Assembly: GCA_025351825.1 (NCBI GenBank)
Contig: JANXVE010000114.1
Location: 1-43,583 of the forward strand
Source: Chamaesiphon sp. 341R_metabat_111
GTDB taxonomy: Bacteria > Cyanobacteriota > Cyanobacteriia > Cyanobacteriales > Chamaesiphonaceae
DNA length: 43,583 nucleotides
Reading direction: 5' to 3'
The notes beneath the pieces were generated by a model. The model was not told where the DNA came from and made no database searches. It was given only the letters and a program-made list of their open reading frames with translations. The position numbers and the translations under genes are program-made. This document shows, in pieces, positions 26,162-35,001 of the stretch; the first letter of the stretch is position 1, and every line of letters begins with the position of its first letter.

Positions 26162-27064
26162 TTAACTATCCCCTATCTTCAATTCGCCTGTATTTCCATC
26201 CAAAGTTGCTTCAACCCCAACGGGTAAAGCAGCATTGCAGCCGTCGTGTCCGAAAGGGAGATTGGCGACGATGGGAACTTGGAGATCGGTGAGTCGATCT
26301 CGGAGGACTTCTTCTACTGTAAAGCTAGAGACTCCTTCAGGTGCATCGCATTGACTAAATCTCCCAATGGCAACTCCGGCAACTTTAGACAGTGCCCCAG
26401 TTAGTCGCCAGTGAGTGAGTAATCGATCGATCCGATAGGGAGCTTCGGTAATGTCTTCGATCGCTAAAATTGTACCAGTTAAGTCTGGCTGAAATGGCGT
26501 ACCGAGCAGATGAGTCGCGACAGTGAGGTTGCAGGGCAATAACTTGCCAGTAGCGACTCCGCCTACCCAGCTATCGCCCTGAAGTGGTGGGAGTGGCTGT
26601 CCGGTGACTAGCTTAAATAATCTGTCGATCGACCAGTCCGGCTCATCGGCTAAAGTAGTCAACAATGGCCCATGTACGCTGACAATCCCGTGCTGTGCCA
26701 GACTCCACAATAATGCGGTAACATCTGAAAATCCAACTAACCATTTGGGTCTAGCAGTCGGACTCCACTGCCAATCTTCTAATAGTCTCATGCCGCCATA
26801 ACCGCCTCTGACACACAAGATTGCCCGACATTCGGGATCGTCCCAGGCTGCTGCTAATTGGGCGCGCCTGACTGCATCTGTGCCTGCGAGATAACCCCAT
26901 CCCTCACCAACATCTGCTGATACTTCCACCCGATAACCCTGTGCGCGCCAAATCTCGATCCCTCGCTCCAAGGCAGTTCCTTCCCGTAATCTCCCACTAG
27001 GCGCAATTACTCGCAACAAATCTCCACTTTTGAGGGGTAAAGGTGTTTGTAAAGGGTAAATCAT
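26162..27064 (-). CDS. LD-carboxypeptidase (peptidase family S66)
   Basis: Serine peptidase that cleaves the terminal D-Ala from murein tetrapeptides during wall recycling; family S66 also contains the microcin C self-immunity protein MccF. 300 residues. The N-terminal LRVIAPSGRLREG is followed by CVRGGYGGMRLLEDW. The nucleophile Ser113 is in LVGFSDVTALLW. The Glu of the triad is in AIEDITEAPYRIDRLLTHW and the His in PFGHDGCNAALPVG. No signal peptide, as expected for the cytoplasmic enzyme. Start ATG 27064. Confidence 0.93.
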   Translation of the reverse strand: MIYPLQTPLPLKSGDLLRVIAPSGRLREGTALERGIEIWRAQGYRVEVSADVGEGWGYLAGTDAVRRAQLAAAWDDPECRAILCVRGGYGGMRLLEDWQWSPTARPKWLVGFSDVTALLWSLAQHGIVSVHGPLLTTLADEPDWSIDRLFKLVTGQPLPPLQGDSWVGGVATGKLLPCNLTVATHLLGTPFQPDLTGTILAIEDITEAPYRIDRLLTHWRLTGALSKVAGVAIGRFSQCDAPEGVSSFTVEEVLRDRLTDLQVPIVANLPFGHDGCNAALPVGVEATLDGNTGELKIGDS

Positions 27065-27250
27065 GGGTATTTATAAGAGAAGGCGAATTTATTTTTAGAT
27101 AAATGTAAAGATTAGCTAGCGATCGCAGGTTAAGATTTGAATCGACGACTTTTTATCCTGCCAGATCGACTCGTCGAAAATATCTCAAGCCATCCACCTG
27201 AATTGCCATGATAGCGCAAACTATCGGCTGACCAGAGCAACCCCAACCCC

Positions 27251-29125
27251 ATGACCAACCAATTAGCGACAAAGATCGTCTGCCCCAATCCTGAATGTCA
27301 GGCTCCCAATCCAGTGAGTCACAATTTTTGTGCTCATTGTCGGACTGCTATTCCGAAAGTTTATTTGTGGGCTGTGGGCGAGGATGTCTCCAGCTTGAAA
27401 GTCGGTCAGACATTGACAAATAACCGTTATGTCGTCGTTAATAGTCGGGTGTTATTGGATACCAAACCTGGCTGGCAACCAGAAGTAGTCGAGAAAGTGC
27501 CTGATTTTATTACTCCTTATCTGCACTTGGTCGAGCACCGTCCCCACGTTCCTCAAGTTTATGGCGCAGTTGCCTTCAATCGATCGGGGCGGAGAACTTC
27601 CACCTTGTGGCTGCTGGAAAAAGTGCCAGTTTATAGTGAGGGTTTGGGAGCTGCCTTTGCAGGTAAATTGATGCCAGAAATCAGTGAGAGTTGGAAAGGT
27701 GCTGGCTCGATGCGTCAACTCAATTGGCTCTGGCAAATCGCCAATCTGTGGGACCCGATGCAGGCTGAAGGTGTGAATAGAACCCTGTTGCACCAAGAAG
27801 TATTGCGCGTCGAAGGTGGATTGGTTCGGGTCATCGAAATGATGCCAAATGGTGACTCCAAGCCAAAACTCGCCGAGCTGGGCAAGCTGTGGAAGCACTG
27901 GCAAAAACACGCGCGGATCGGCATTGCCCAGACGCTAGAAAAGATTTGCAACGGCTTGCAAAAAGAAGAAATTGTAACTGCCACCCAATTAATTGCACTG
28001 ATAGATGAAGCCCTGCGAACTGTAGGTCAAAAACAGTTCCTCAACTGTAACTATCTCACCCTCAGCCACACTGGGCCGACCCGCGAACAAAATGAAGATG
28101 CTTGCTATCCAGCCAGTGGCGATCCACTGCATCAGAATACTGGCTACGACCTCAGTCTGGCGATCGTCTGTGATGGAGTCGGTGGGCATCAAGGTGGTGA
28201 GGTAGCATCCAGTTTAGCGATCGATACCATTCATCGTCGGGTCAAAAGCGTACTCGATAAACCCGAAAATCGCTACCCCGACAGTATCGCGATCCAAATC
28301 GAGAATTCTACCTGCGTTGCCAACGACCTCATCAGTATGCGGAACGACAGCGAAAATCGTCAGGAACGCGAACGGATGGGTACGACAATGGTGATGAGCC
28401 TGATCTATGGTCATGAGGCCTACATCGCCCATATCGGCGATAGTCGCGTCTATCGGATTACTCGTACTGGCTGTCATCAAATGACCCTAGATGACGATCT
28501 CGCCACTAGAGAAGTCCGACTCAATGGCATCCTATATCGCCAAGCTCTGGGCATGAGCAGTTCGGGTTCCCTTTTTCAAGCCCTGGGGATGAATTCTTCG
28601 ACAGCCCTACATCCAAATATTCGCCGCACGATCGTTGATGAGGAATGTATCTTCATGCTCTGTTCTGATGGTGTCAGCGATCGCGATCGAGTGGAGCAGT
28701 ATTGGCAAACCGAGATTCTCCCCGTTTTAGAAGGCAAAGTCGATCTCGCAACTGCCTGTCAACGCACGATCAACATGGCAAATACTCACAATGGGCACGA
28801 CAATTCAACCGTAGCCCTGGTTCATTGTCAGGTCAAACAACCAGTTGAAGCCGGACAAAGCACCGCCTCAGAGTTTCCGACGGATCTTGCTGCTGCGTCA
28901 TTAGCGCACTCAGACACCTTATTACTAGCCAATCCTGAAAGCCATAGTGGTAGTATCGATCGACAACGAGTACAAACAATTGGCGAAAAAGCTAGTTCTA
29001 GTAATAAAAAACCCCTATTATTCGGGGCGATCGGTCTAGTATTATTAATCTCGATCGGCACTGGTGGATGGTTGCTGACTCAGGGTAAGCCTAGTGTGCC
29101 AGCTTCTACGAGTGCTCCGAGGTAG
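27251..29125 (+). CDS. PP2C-family serine/threonine phosphatase with zinc ribbon and C-terminal membrane anchor
   Basis: Metal-dependent protein phosphatase. The N-terminus is a zinc-ribbon-like module with Cys11, Cys16, Cys27 and Cys30 (CPNPEC...CAHC). Residues about 35-245 form a domain seen in cyanobacterial homologues, with a degraded kinase-like look (LLEKVPVYSEGL...). The PP2C domain runs from about 260 to 530 with SHTGPTREQNEDACYP, VCDGVGGHQGGE, AHIGDSRVYRI and the final GHDNSTVALV. One membrane segment near residues 593-613 places a short tail outside. 624 residues. It stands alone and its substrate kinases are unknown. Confidence 0.9.
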   Translation: MTNQLATKIVCPNPECQAPNPVSHNFCAHCRTAIPKVYLWAVGEDVSSLKVGQTLTNNRYVVVNSRVLLDTKPGWQPEVVEKVPDFITPYLHLVEHRPHVPQVYGAVAFNRSGRRTSTLWLLEKVPVYSEGLGAAFAGKLMPEISESWKGAGSMRQLNWLWQIANLWDPMQAEGVNRTLLHQEVLRVEGGLVRVIEMMPNGDSKPKLAELGKLWKHWQKHARIGIAQTLEKICNGLQKEEIVTATQLIALIDEALRTVGQKQFLNCNYLTLSHTGPTREQNEDACYPASGDPLHQNTGYDLSLAIVCDGVGGHQGGEVASSLAIDTIHRRVKSVLDKPENRYPDSIAIQIENSTCVANDLISMRNDSENRQERERMGTTMVMSLIYGHEAYIAHIGDSRVYRITRTGCHQMTLDDDLATREVRLNGILYRQALGMSSSGSLFQALGMNSSTALHPNIRRTIVDEECIFMLCSDGVSDRDRVEQYWQTEILPVLEGKVDLATACQRTINMANTHNGHDNSTVALVHCQVKQPVEAGQSTASEFPTDLAAASLAHSDTLLLANPESHSGSIDRQRVQTIGEKASSSNKKPLLFGAIGLVLLISIGTGGWLLTQGKPSVPASTSAPR

Positions 29126-29252
29126 GTAGGTAGGTAGGGCGCGGGGGCGTGGGGGCGCGGGCGCACGGGTGCACAGAGGACTCTAAATCTTACTCCCACG
29201 CTCCCGCGCTCCCACGCTCCCATGCTCCCACGCCCCCGTACTCCCAACTCCC
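29124..29252. repeat. G-rich and C-rich octamer-like repeats in inverted arrangement
   Basis: GTAG is repeated four times at about 29124-29137, then GGGCGCGG/GGGCGTGG-type units up to about 29170. After a short spacer, CTCCCACG/CTCCCGCG units run at 29191-29240 and ACTCCCA units follow. The two halves are complementary in character, so the transcript could fold. It lies between the convergent phosphatase and cyclophilin genes. Confidence 0.7.
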
Positions 29253-29257
29253 AACTC

Positions 29258-30400
29258 CTAAACCTTCAACAAATCCGCACCCTCAATCACTTTCGCCGAC
29301 ATAATTTTGTCGTCAGCCTTGAGTTGTCCGAGGACTTCTTGCCCTGAAGTTACGTACCCAAATACGGTATAACGTCCGTCGAGGAGATTGCGTCCGGCGG
29401 GAGTGAGTTCTGGCTCGAACAAGAAGAAAAAGAATTGCGACGAACCGCCGTTGGGATCGGCATCAGAGCGCGCCATTGCGACTGCACCGTAGGAAGAAAA
29501 TGGTAGTACTGGTTCCTCGCGGAATCTGCCAGCATCCTCCATTGTGATGCCATACATTGGCTCTTTATCACCCTTAACCATTACTTCTAATGGTACTGCC
29601 CGATATTTTTTGGTTTTGGGATCGATAAAACCAACTTCATCCCCAGGCGGATCGCCAATTTGGAGCACATAGTCATTCTCCGCACGGCTGAAAGTCATAT
29701 CATTGTAGAAGCCGCGATTGACGAGATCGACAAAGTTGCCTGCGGTTACTGGCGCGGTGTAGCCATCGACGATGACGCTAACATCGCCCTTAGTAGTCTT
29801 GAAAGCGATCGTCGCCCGACCTTCAAGCTGGGGAATGTTGCTATACTCGGCTGGCACTGTATAGGGAAAACCCGTTACCATTGCAGCTTCGAGTACACCA
29901 ATTTTTGCTAGAGCCTGAGCGCGTTCGACTTGCACTTGAGGCTTGTTCTTTGCTTCTACTGAAATAGTTAGAGCATCGACACTAGTTTGAATTTCGTTAA
30001 TTAGAGTTTGTGCCTCCGCTTGCTTGGCTTCAGGTACACTCTTGAGGATGTCTGCTTGCTTTGTTTTCAATACGACAGCAGCCTTCTTGACATCACTAGT
30101 GATGGTGCCCCATTGTTTGCCACGGAGGTGATTGGAGATATCCTCCAGACTATCCTGAAGATCCCGTACTGGTTTATTATCGATCGGCAGTGCATACCGC
30201 AAGATCGCCTGTCCGTCAGTAATCGCATTGCCGGAAGGTAATAGGGTTCCGGCGTTAACTCCCGTAGCTAGACTGAGCAATAGCATCGTAACTACCCCCG
30301 TTTGGAACCATTGTCGCCAGCGGCGCAGTGTGGGCGAGTTCCCCGCCCATACAACTGCGACAAGACAGCGATTAAGTATAGATTTTTGACCCGTTTGCAT
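29258..30400 (-). CDS. Thylakoid-lumen cyclophilin-like peptidyl-prolyl isomerase (CYP38/TLP40 type)
   Basis: 380 residues. A basic N-terminus and hydrophobic segment (about 35-52, VVTMLLLSLATGVNAG) form an export signal. Residues about 60-190 are a helical bundle (KPVRDLQDSLEDISNHLRGK...) typical of plant CYP38/TLP40 and cyanobacterial homologues. The C-terminal cyclophilin domain starts at ATIAFKTTKGDVSVIVDGY and includes NFVDLVNRGFYNDMTF and GGSSQFFFFLFEP. In plants this protein assists photosystem II assembly in the lumen. Several canonical cyclophilin active-site residues look replaced, so isomerase activity is uncertain, as for CYP38. Start ATG 30400. Confidence 0.9.
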   Translation of the reverse strand: MQTGQKSILNRCLVAVVWAGNSPTLRRWRQWFQTGVVTMLLLSLATGVNAGTLLPSGNAITDGQAILRYALPIDNKPVRDLQDSLEDISNHLRGKQWGTITSDVKKAAVVLKTKQADILKSVPEAKQAEAQTLINEIQTSVDALTISVEAKNKPQVQVERAQALAKIGVLEAAMVTGFPYTVPAEYSNIPQLEGRATIAFKTTKGDVSVIVDGYTAPVTAGNFVDLVNRGFYNDMTFSRAENDYVLQIGDPPGDEVGFIDPKTKKYRAVPLEVMVKGDKEPMYGITMEDAGRFREEPVLPFSSYGAVAMARSDADPNGGSSQFFFFLFEPELTPAGRNLLDGRYTVFGYVTSGQEVLGQLKADDKIMSAKVIEGADLLKV

Positions 30401-30504
30401 CTGATAAAAATATTGATATAATTCTTCTCTTATATTGCCACATCCCCGCCCCCGTAAGTTCTATGATTTTAGACCGCGATCTCAAGAGCTAAGTTTCGCC
30501 TACT

Positions 30505-31191
30505 TCAAATTGGCGGATTACAAAGGTGTTGCTGCTGGGCAATCAGGATGGCGTGAGATCGATCGCGTGCGCCCAATTTGTGCAACATCGCATGAACGTG
30601 AACTCTGACCGTTGCCGGAGCAATATAGAGGGTTTCAGCGATATCTCGATCGATCTTGCCAGCAACAATCAGCGTGAGGATTTCCCGTTCGCGATTAGTC
30701 AACGAAATCCCATGTTGCGACAGCCGTTCGCCACCAAGATCGAGCATTGTTGCACGGCTTGCCGTCTGCGTCAGCAATCGAATTTCTGCGGTGGCAGTCC
30801 GATCCCACCAAGATGCCCCCGCCGCTACAGAACGCACTGCCAGGATTAATAACTCCGGCGCAATCCCTTTGAGGCAATAACCATGAACGCCAGCTTCAAT
30901 TAGTCTGGTAATTAAAGATTGCTCCGAATGCGAAGTCAACGCTAAGACGGGTAAATGAGGCTGAAACGCTTTAATTTGACGACAGGCTTCTAACCCGCTC
31001 ATTCTCGGCAAACCAATGTCTAGCAGCACCAAATCTAGCGGCTGTCGATTGGTTAACTCAACCGCAGTTTCCCCATCAGCAGCTTCCGCCACAACCTCAA
31101 TCCCTGGTTCTTGTTGCAGCCGAAATTGTAACCCTAGCCGAAAGAGTTCATCATCTTCTACCAATAGAATTCGGATCGGTGAGTTAGGCAA
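30505..31191 (-). CDS. LuxR/NarL-type response regulator
   Basis: Transcription factor of a two-component system. The receiver domain shows the acidic pair Asp13-Asp14 (LLVEDDELF), the phosphorylated Asp58 (LVLLDIGLP) and Lys108 (YCLKGIAP). The C-terminal LuxR helix-turn-helix is LTNREREILTLIVAGKIDRD followed by PATVRVHVHAMLHKLG. There is no ATG in front of the receiver. TTG 31191 gives a natural N-terminus (PNSPIRILLVEDD); the frame stays open to TTG 31254, but those 21 codons come from repeat DNA. 228 residues from 31191. The sensor kinase gene lies just upstream on the same strand. Target genes unknown. Confidence 0.88.
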   Translation of the reverse strand: MPNSPIRILLVEDDELFRLGLQFRLQQEPGIEVVAEAADGETAVELTNRQPLDLVLLDIGLPRMSGLEACRQIKAFQPHLPVLALTSHSEQSLITRLIEAGVHGYCLKGIAPELLILAVRSVAAGASWWDRTATAEIRLLTQTASRATMLDLGGERLSQHGISLTNREREILTLIVAGKIDRDIAETLYIAPATVRVHVHAMLHKLGARDRSHAILIAQQQHLCNPPI

Positions 31192-31217
31192 GTTGGGGGT
31201 TGGGGGTTGGGAGATCT

Positions 31218-31246
31218 GTAGGTTGGGTTGAAGAATGAAACCCAAC
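31218..31246. repeat. Family C repeat (short form)
   Basis: GTAGGTTGGGTTG followed by AAGAATGAAACCCAAC. The same sequence, in reverse orientation and with a 47-base insertion, occurs at 37988-38064. It lies in the spacer between kinase and response regulator genes and creates the spurious N-terminal codons of the latter. GGGGGTTG octamers flank it (31195-31210). Confidence 0.7.
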
Positions 31247-31312
31247 GAACTCAACTGGGAATTGGGAGTTAGGATTTGTGGGTTAGTACCGATCGCCTAA
31301 TCCTGCAAATCC

Positions 31313-32395
31313 TCAAATCCGATAAATCCCGATCGGTAGCTTAAATCCAAACATTGCACCAGCAGCATCGCGATTCTCTGCCCAAATTATACCTTGATGA
31401 GCTTCGATAATTTGGCGACAGAGGTAAAGTCCCAATCCTGTACCTTGGGCTTGTCTATCGCTATGCCCTTGATAAAAGCGTTGGAATAGATACGGTAATT
31501 CTGTGGTGGTAATGCCAGAGCCGGAATCAAGGATTTTTACTACTTGTCGATCGGCATGAGATTCCAACACAATTTCAACTCGTTCGCCTCTGCGAGAATG
31601 ATCGATCGCATTTTTTAATAAGTTGGTAAAGACACGTTGAAGTTGAAACTTGTCGCCATTTACCCATAGAGATTGGCGAAAATCTGACGCACCATGATTG
31701 ATGCTGAGATAGATTCGATCGGCTGCGGCTAGCGGACTGAGGGTAGTAACCACCTCTTGGGCTAAGGCTGTCAAATTGACTGGAGCGAGGGATAATTTTA
31801 ATCCTTCGGTATCATTGCGATAAACATCCAAGAGAGTTTCAACTAATTGCAAGCTAGTCTGATGACTGCGAGACATCATTGCTAAAACTTGCTGTTGCAT
31901 CTCCGTTGTCGTACCAAATTTTTCGGTTTGAAATGCTTCTAGAGTAGCGATGCCACCGAGCAAAGGTGTCTTGAGATCGTGAGTCAAAGTCGATGCAAAA
32001 TCTTCACGCAGTCTGACTAGTTGTTGTTGAACATCTAGTTGAGATTTTTGTTTGGAAATCGCGACTCGATAGCTATAATTATTTTCACTCAACCACCCTG
32101 TCAGGATAAGTGTAGCTGAAGCGATCGCCCGATCGACTACCATTGCCATAGTAATTGCTTGACCGCCTGGAATCCACAGGTTGCTTAGTGTTAATATGAC
32201 CGCGATCGTCGTAGCATAAATCGCTGCAATTCGACCAAATCGAAAGCTTGCCAGTAAAATTGGAGCGGGATAAAGATAACCGAATAAATAATCTACTGGA
32301 GTAGAGAACTCTAAGATTAATACAGCTAGAAATAGCCCAATAATCAAGCCAAATTCTAATGAGTGAGTACGTGAAGGTAGGAATCGATCGCTCAT
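31313..32395 (-). CDS. Membrane sensor histidine kinase
   Basis: Partner kinase of the adjacent response regulator. 360 residues. The N-terminal half has about four membrane segments (16-30, 38-52, 56-75, 85-102) in a compact integral-membrane sensor with almost no periplasmic domain, of DUF4118/MASE-like appearance. The HisKA helix has FASTLTHDLKTPLLGG with His139. The ATPase domain has LLKNAIDHSRRGE (N box), ILDSGSGI (G1) and QGTGLGLYLCRQI (G2). Start ATG 32395, only 16 bases from the yoeB stop. The signal is unknown; the compact sensor suggests membrane or ion sensing. Confidence 0.92.
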   Translation of the reverse strand: MSDRFLPSRTHSLEFGLIIGLFLAVLILEFSTPVDYLFGYLYPAPILLASFRFGRIAAIYATTIAVILTLSNLWIPGGQAITMAMVVDRAIASATLILTGWLSENNYSYRVAISKQKSQLDVQQQLVRLREDFASTLTHDLKTPLLGGIATLEAFQTEKFGTTTEMQQQVLAMMSRSHQTSLQLVETLLDVYRNDTEGLKLSLAPVNLTALAQEVVTTLSPLAAADRIYLSINHGASDFRQSLWVNGDKFQLQRVFTNLLKNAIDHSRRGERVEIVLESHADRQVVKILDSGSGITTTELPYLFQRFYQGHSDRQAQGTGLGLYLCRQIIEAHQGIIWAENRDAAGAMFGFKLPIGIYRI

Positions 32396-32411
32396 TAGTT
32401 GACAATGTCGA

Positions 32412-32678
32412 TTAAACTGTATAGTGATATCGACAAGAAATAATAGTCAAATACTCATCTTCTACAGTATAAACTAACCGATTTAGATCGTCAATTCGCC
32501 GCGACCAAAAACCAGCTAAATTTTCGCGCAGTGGTTCGGGTTTTCCAATACCTTCAAATGGCTCGCGCGTAGTCGCCTCGATTAGTTTATTAATTCTCTT
32601 GAGCGTCTTTTTATCTTGCCCCTGCCAATAAATATAACTGTCCCAAGCTTCATCTGTCCAAGCCAATCTTCTACTCAT
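32412..32678 (-). CDS. yoeB: Txe/YoeB family toxin
   Basis: Ribosome-dependent mRNA endonuclease of a type II toxin-antitoxin system. 88 residues. The catalytic residues known for YoeB are in place: Glu in PFEGIGKPEPL, Arg in FWSRRIDDLNRLVY and the His near the C-terminus in SCRYHYTV. The frame overlaps the antitoxin gene by 8 bases, as is usual for translational coupling. The toxin appears intact. It lies directly upstream of a histidine kinase gene on the same strand. Confidence 0.93.
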   Translation of the reverse strand: MSRRLAWTDEAWDSYIYWQGQDKKTLKRINKLIEATTREPFEGIGKPEPLRENLAGFWSRRIDDLNRLVYTVEDEYLTIISCRYHYTV

Positions 32679-32925
32679 TTAGCGCGTCTCGCTCTACTGC
32701 TTTTCCTTGCTTAAACTGGGAGATCGATCGTTCTAGATGAGCAGCATTTGCTGGAGACTTTAATAAATGCATTGTTTCCATCAGACTATTAAATGATTCC
32801 AATGACATCACCACTACGTCATCAGCATCACGTCTGGTGACAATCGTGTAATCTGCATCTTCTACCACTCGATCTAAAACAGTCTTGAGGCTATTTCTGG
32901 CTTCGCTGAAGGATACAACTTTCAT
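32671..32925 (-). CDS. yefM: YefM/Phd family antitoxin
   Basis: Antitoxin that binds YoeB and represses its own operon. 84 residues. The N-terminal DNA-binding part is MKVVSFSEARNSLKTVLDRV and the middle has VVMSLESFNSLMETMHLLKSPANAAHLERSI. The acidic, flexible C-terminus wraps the toxin. Start ATG 32925 matches the family N-terminus. A perfect palindrome with TGTAC cores lies immediately upstream and fits the known YefM operator type. Confidence 0.93.
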   Translation of the reverse strand: MKVVSFSEARNSLKTVLDRVVEDADYTIVTRRDADDVVVMSLESFNSLMETMHLLKSPANAAHLERSISQFKQGKAVERDALNE

Positions 32926-32927
32926 AT

Positions 32928-32954
32928 TATACTTGTACGGCTATTGGTACAAGT
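32928..32954 (-). promoter_or_regulatory. Operator palindrome and TATAAT box of yefM-yoeB
   Basis: ACTTGTAC (32931-32938) and GTACAAGT (32947-32954) form a perfect 8-bp inverted repeat with an 8-base spacer. YefM proteins recognise TGTACA-centred palindromes, so this is a likely autoregulation site. TATAAT on the - strand overlaps its end and touches the ATG. Confidence 0.65.
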
Positions 32955-32976
32955 GTAACAGACTATCTTACTGATG

Positions 32977-33041
32977 TCTGTTTAGATAAATTTAGATTGA
33001 GACTAAACAAACTTGCAAAAAGACAAACAGATGTTTAGACA
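32977..33041. promoter_or_regulatory. Repeated TGTTTAGA words upstream of kdpA
   Basis: CTGTTTAGAT (32978-32987) and ATGTTTAGAC (33031-33040) are direct near-repeats. CTAAAC (33003-33008) is the inverse of GTTTAG (32980-32985). These could bind a regulator of kdp or of the divergent toxin-antitoxin genes. Evidence is only the repetition. Confidence 0.3.
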
Positions 33042-33111
33042 TTCGTTAGTAGTTACTTAATCGATAATGATAGTTGTCCGCTAATAGTTAAGTTATTACT
33101 TAAATCTACCC

Positions 33112-34818
33112 ATGTGGCAAGGGCTTTTTCAAATTGCTTTAACCTTATTACCGATCGTTCTCCTGACACCGATTTTAGGTCGGTATATGGCACGGGTATT
33201 TCAGGCAAATCCAGCGATACCTGCACCGTTAGATCGGATTTTTGCACCGCTGGAACGAGGGATCTATCGGCTCAGTCAAATCGACGATCGCGAAATGATG
33301 ACAGGCTGGCACTATGCACGAGCAATTTTTGCTAGCAATATTGTGATGGCGATCTTTGTCTTCACCCTTTTGATGACTCAAGGTGGATTACCGTTGAACC
33401 CAACTGGTTTGGGTGCGCCGACTTGGGATACAGCTTTACATACGACAATTTCATTTTTAACGAATACCGATCAGCAGCACTATTCGGGTGAGACTACGTT
33501 TAGTTATGCCAGTCAAGTATTCGGCTTGGGCTTTTTGATGTTTACATCGGCGGCGACTGGATTAGCTGTCGGAATTGCATTTATTAGGGGATTAACTGGT
33601 AGATCTCTGGGTAACTTCTATGTAGATTTGGTACGCAGCATTACTCGAATATTATTACCGCTATCGATTTATATTGCCTTGTTATTATTGGTGACTGGAG
33701 TACCCGAAACTCTTTCCCCACCTGTAACTGCGACTACTTTAGATGGCGCAACTCAGACCATCTCAGTCGGTCCAGTAGCACACTTAGAAAGTATCAAACA
33801 GCTAGGTGAAAATGGCGGCGGCTTCTTTGGGGCAAATTCTGCTCATCCGTTTGAGAATCCGAATGGATTTACTAATCTTGTTGCTACGATTTCGATGGTG
33901 ATTATTCCGGCTGCTTTGATCCATACCTATGGTATTTTTGCTGGTAATCCTCGTCAATCTTGGTTAATCTTTGGGATGGTATTTATAATTTTCATCATCT
34001 CGATCGGCATTGCCGCAATCGGTGAATATGACGGTAATCCAATTATTAATGCTCAACTTGGCTCACCGCAACCAAATTTAGAAGGCAAGGAAGTTCGCTT
34101 CGGCTGGGCACAAACAGCACTCTGGGCAGTTGCCACCACAGGCACAATGTGTGGAGCCGTGAATGGAATGCTCGACTCATTCATGCCAGCAGGTGGCTTA
34201 GTAACGCTATTTAACTTATTTCTGCAAATTATCTGGGGCGGGCAAGGAACGGGAACAGCATACTTATTTGTGTACCTGATTTTAGCAGTGTTCTTGACAG
34301 GCTTAATGGTCGGACGCACGCCGGAATTTTTGGGACGCAAGATTGAGAAGCCAGAAATTATCCTTGCTAGTGTAGTTTTATTAGTGCATCCCATTGCCGT
34401 CCTGATTCCCAGTGCCATTACCCTAGCTTTTCCTGAGACTTTATCGGGGATTAGTAATGCCGGATTTCATGGCATCTCCCAGGTGGTGTATGAATACGCC
34501 TCCGCCTCGGCAAATAACGGCTCTGGCTTAGAAGGATTAGCTGACTCTGCCCCAGCCGCAACCGGATTGTGGTGGAATCTCAGCGCGAGTATGAGTATGC
34601 TATTCGGGCGATATGTACCGATTCTCGCCCTGTTGTTATTGGCAGATGGGATGTCTCGGAAGCAACCCGTACCGATGACTACGGGCACACTCCGCACCGA
34701 TACGGTGCTGTTTACCAGCGTGACGGCGGGGGTAATTTTGGTGTTGGGCGCGTTGAGCTTTTTCCCGATTCTGGCATTAGGACCGATCGCCGAAGCTTTT
34801 CAAATAAGCAAGCTCTAG
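33112..34818 (+). CDS. kdpA: Potassium-transporting ATPase subunit KdpA
   Basis: K+ channel-like subunit of the high-affinity KdpFABC pump. 568 residues with about ten membrane helices. The four selectivity-filter-type loops are recognisable: [31 protein letters not shown], a [11 protein letters not shown] region and [11 protein letters not shown]. Start ATG 33112 ([13 protein letters not shown]). No strong ribosome-binding site. First gene of the kdp operon. Its stop codon is followed after one base by a family B palindrome that separates it from kdpB. Confidence 0.97.
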   Translation: MWQGLFQIALTLLPIVLLTPILGRYMARVFQANPAIPAPLDRIFAPLERGIYRLSQIDDREMMTGWHYARAIFASNIVMAIFVFTLLMTQGGLPLNPTGLGAPTWDTALHTTISFLTNTDQQHYSGETTFSYASQVFGLGFLMFTSAATGLAVGIAFIRGLTGRSLGNFYVDLVRSITRILLPLSIYIALLLLVTGVPETLSPPVTATTLDGATQTISVGPVAHLESIKQLGENGGGFFGANSAHPFENPNGFTNLVATISMVIIPAALIHTYGIFAGNPRQSWLIFGMVFIIFIISIGIAAIGEYDGNPIINAQLGSPQPNLEGKEVRFGWAQTALWAVATTGTMCGAVNGMLDSFMPAGGLVTLFNLFLQIIWGGQGTGTAYLFVYLILAVFLTGLMVGRTPEFLGRKIEKPEIILASVVLLVHPIAVLIPSAITLAFPETLSGISNAGFHGISQVVYEYASASANNGSGLEGLADSAPAATGLWWNLSASMSMLFGRYVPILALLLLADGMSRKQPVPMTTGTLRTDTVLFTSVTAGVILVLGALSFFPILALGPIAEAFQISKL

Positions 34819-34819
34819 A

Positions 34820-34866
34820 AAATCCCCTCCTCGGAGGGGTACCCGAAGGGTGGGGTGGGTAGATCT
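34820..34866. repeat. Family B element between kdpA and kdpB
   Basis: 47 bases from AAATCCCCTCC to GGGTAGATCT, with an internal hairpin CCCCTCC/GGAGGGG. It is 43/47 identical to the reverse complement of 37071-37117 on the other side of kdpB. It begins one base after the kdpA stop. Confidence 0.9.
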
Positions 34867-35001
34867 CCGCTACAACCCAGACAATTCTGATGTCGCTAGT
34901 GGGGTTGGGCGAATTTGTTTTTCAGTTTTCATCACAGCAAATATTTCTGGCATAAACCCGCCCCTACAGTCGGTTTAAAAAATCCAAAATCAATAAATCC
35001 T

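Noticed and set aside
30505..32395. Calling the two-component pair KdpDE
   Set aside because: The regulator has a LuxR-type DNA-binding domain, not the OmpR type of KdpE, and the kinase lacks the KdpD N-terminal and USP domains.
34915..35001. kdpB start at 34915
   Set aside because: It would begin with a TTG and add 29 residues not typical of the family. ATG 35002 gives the usual N-terminus.
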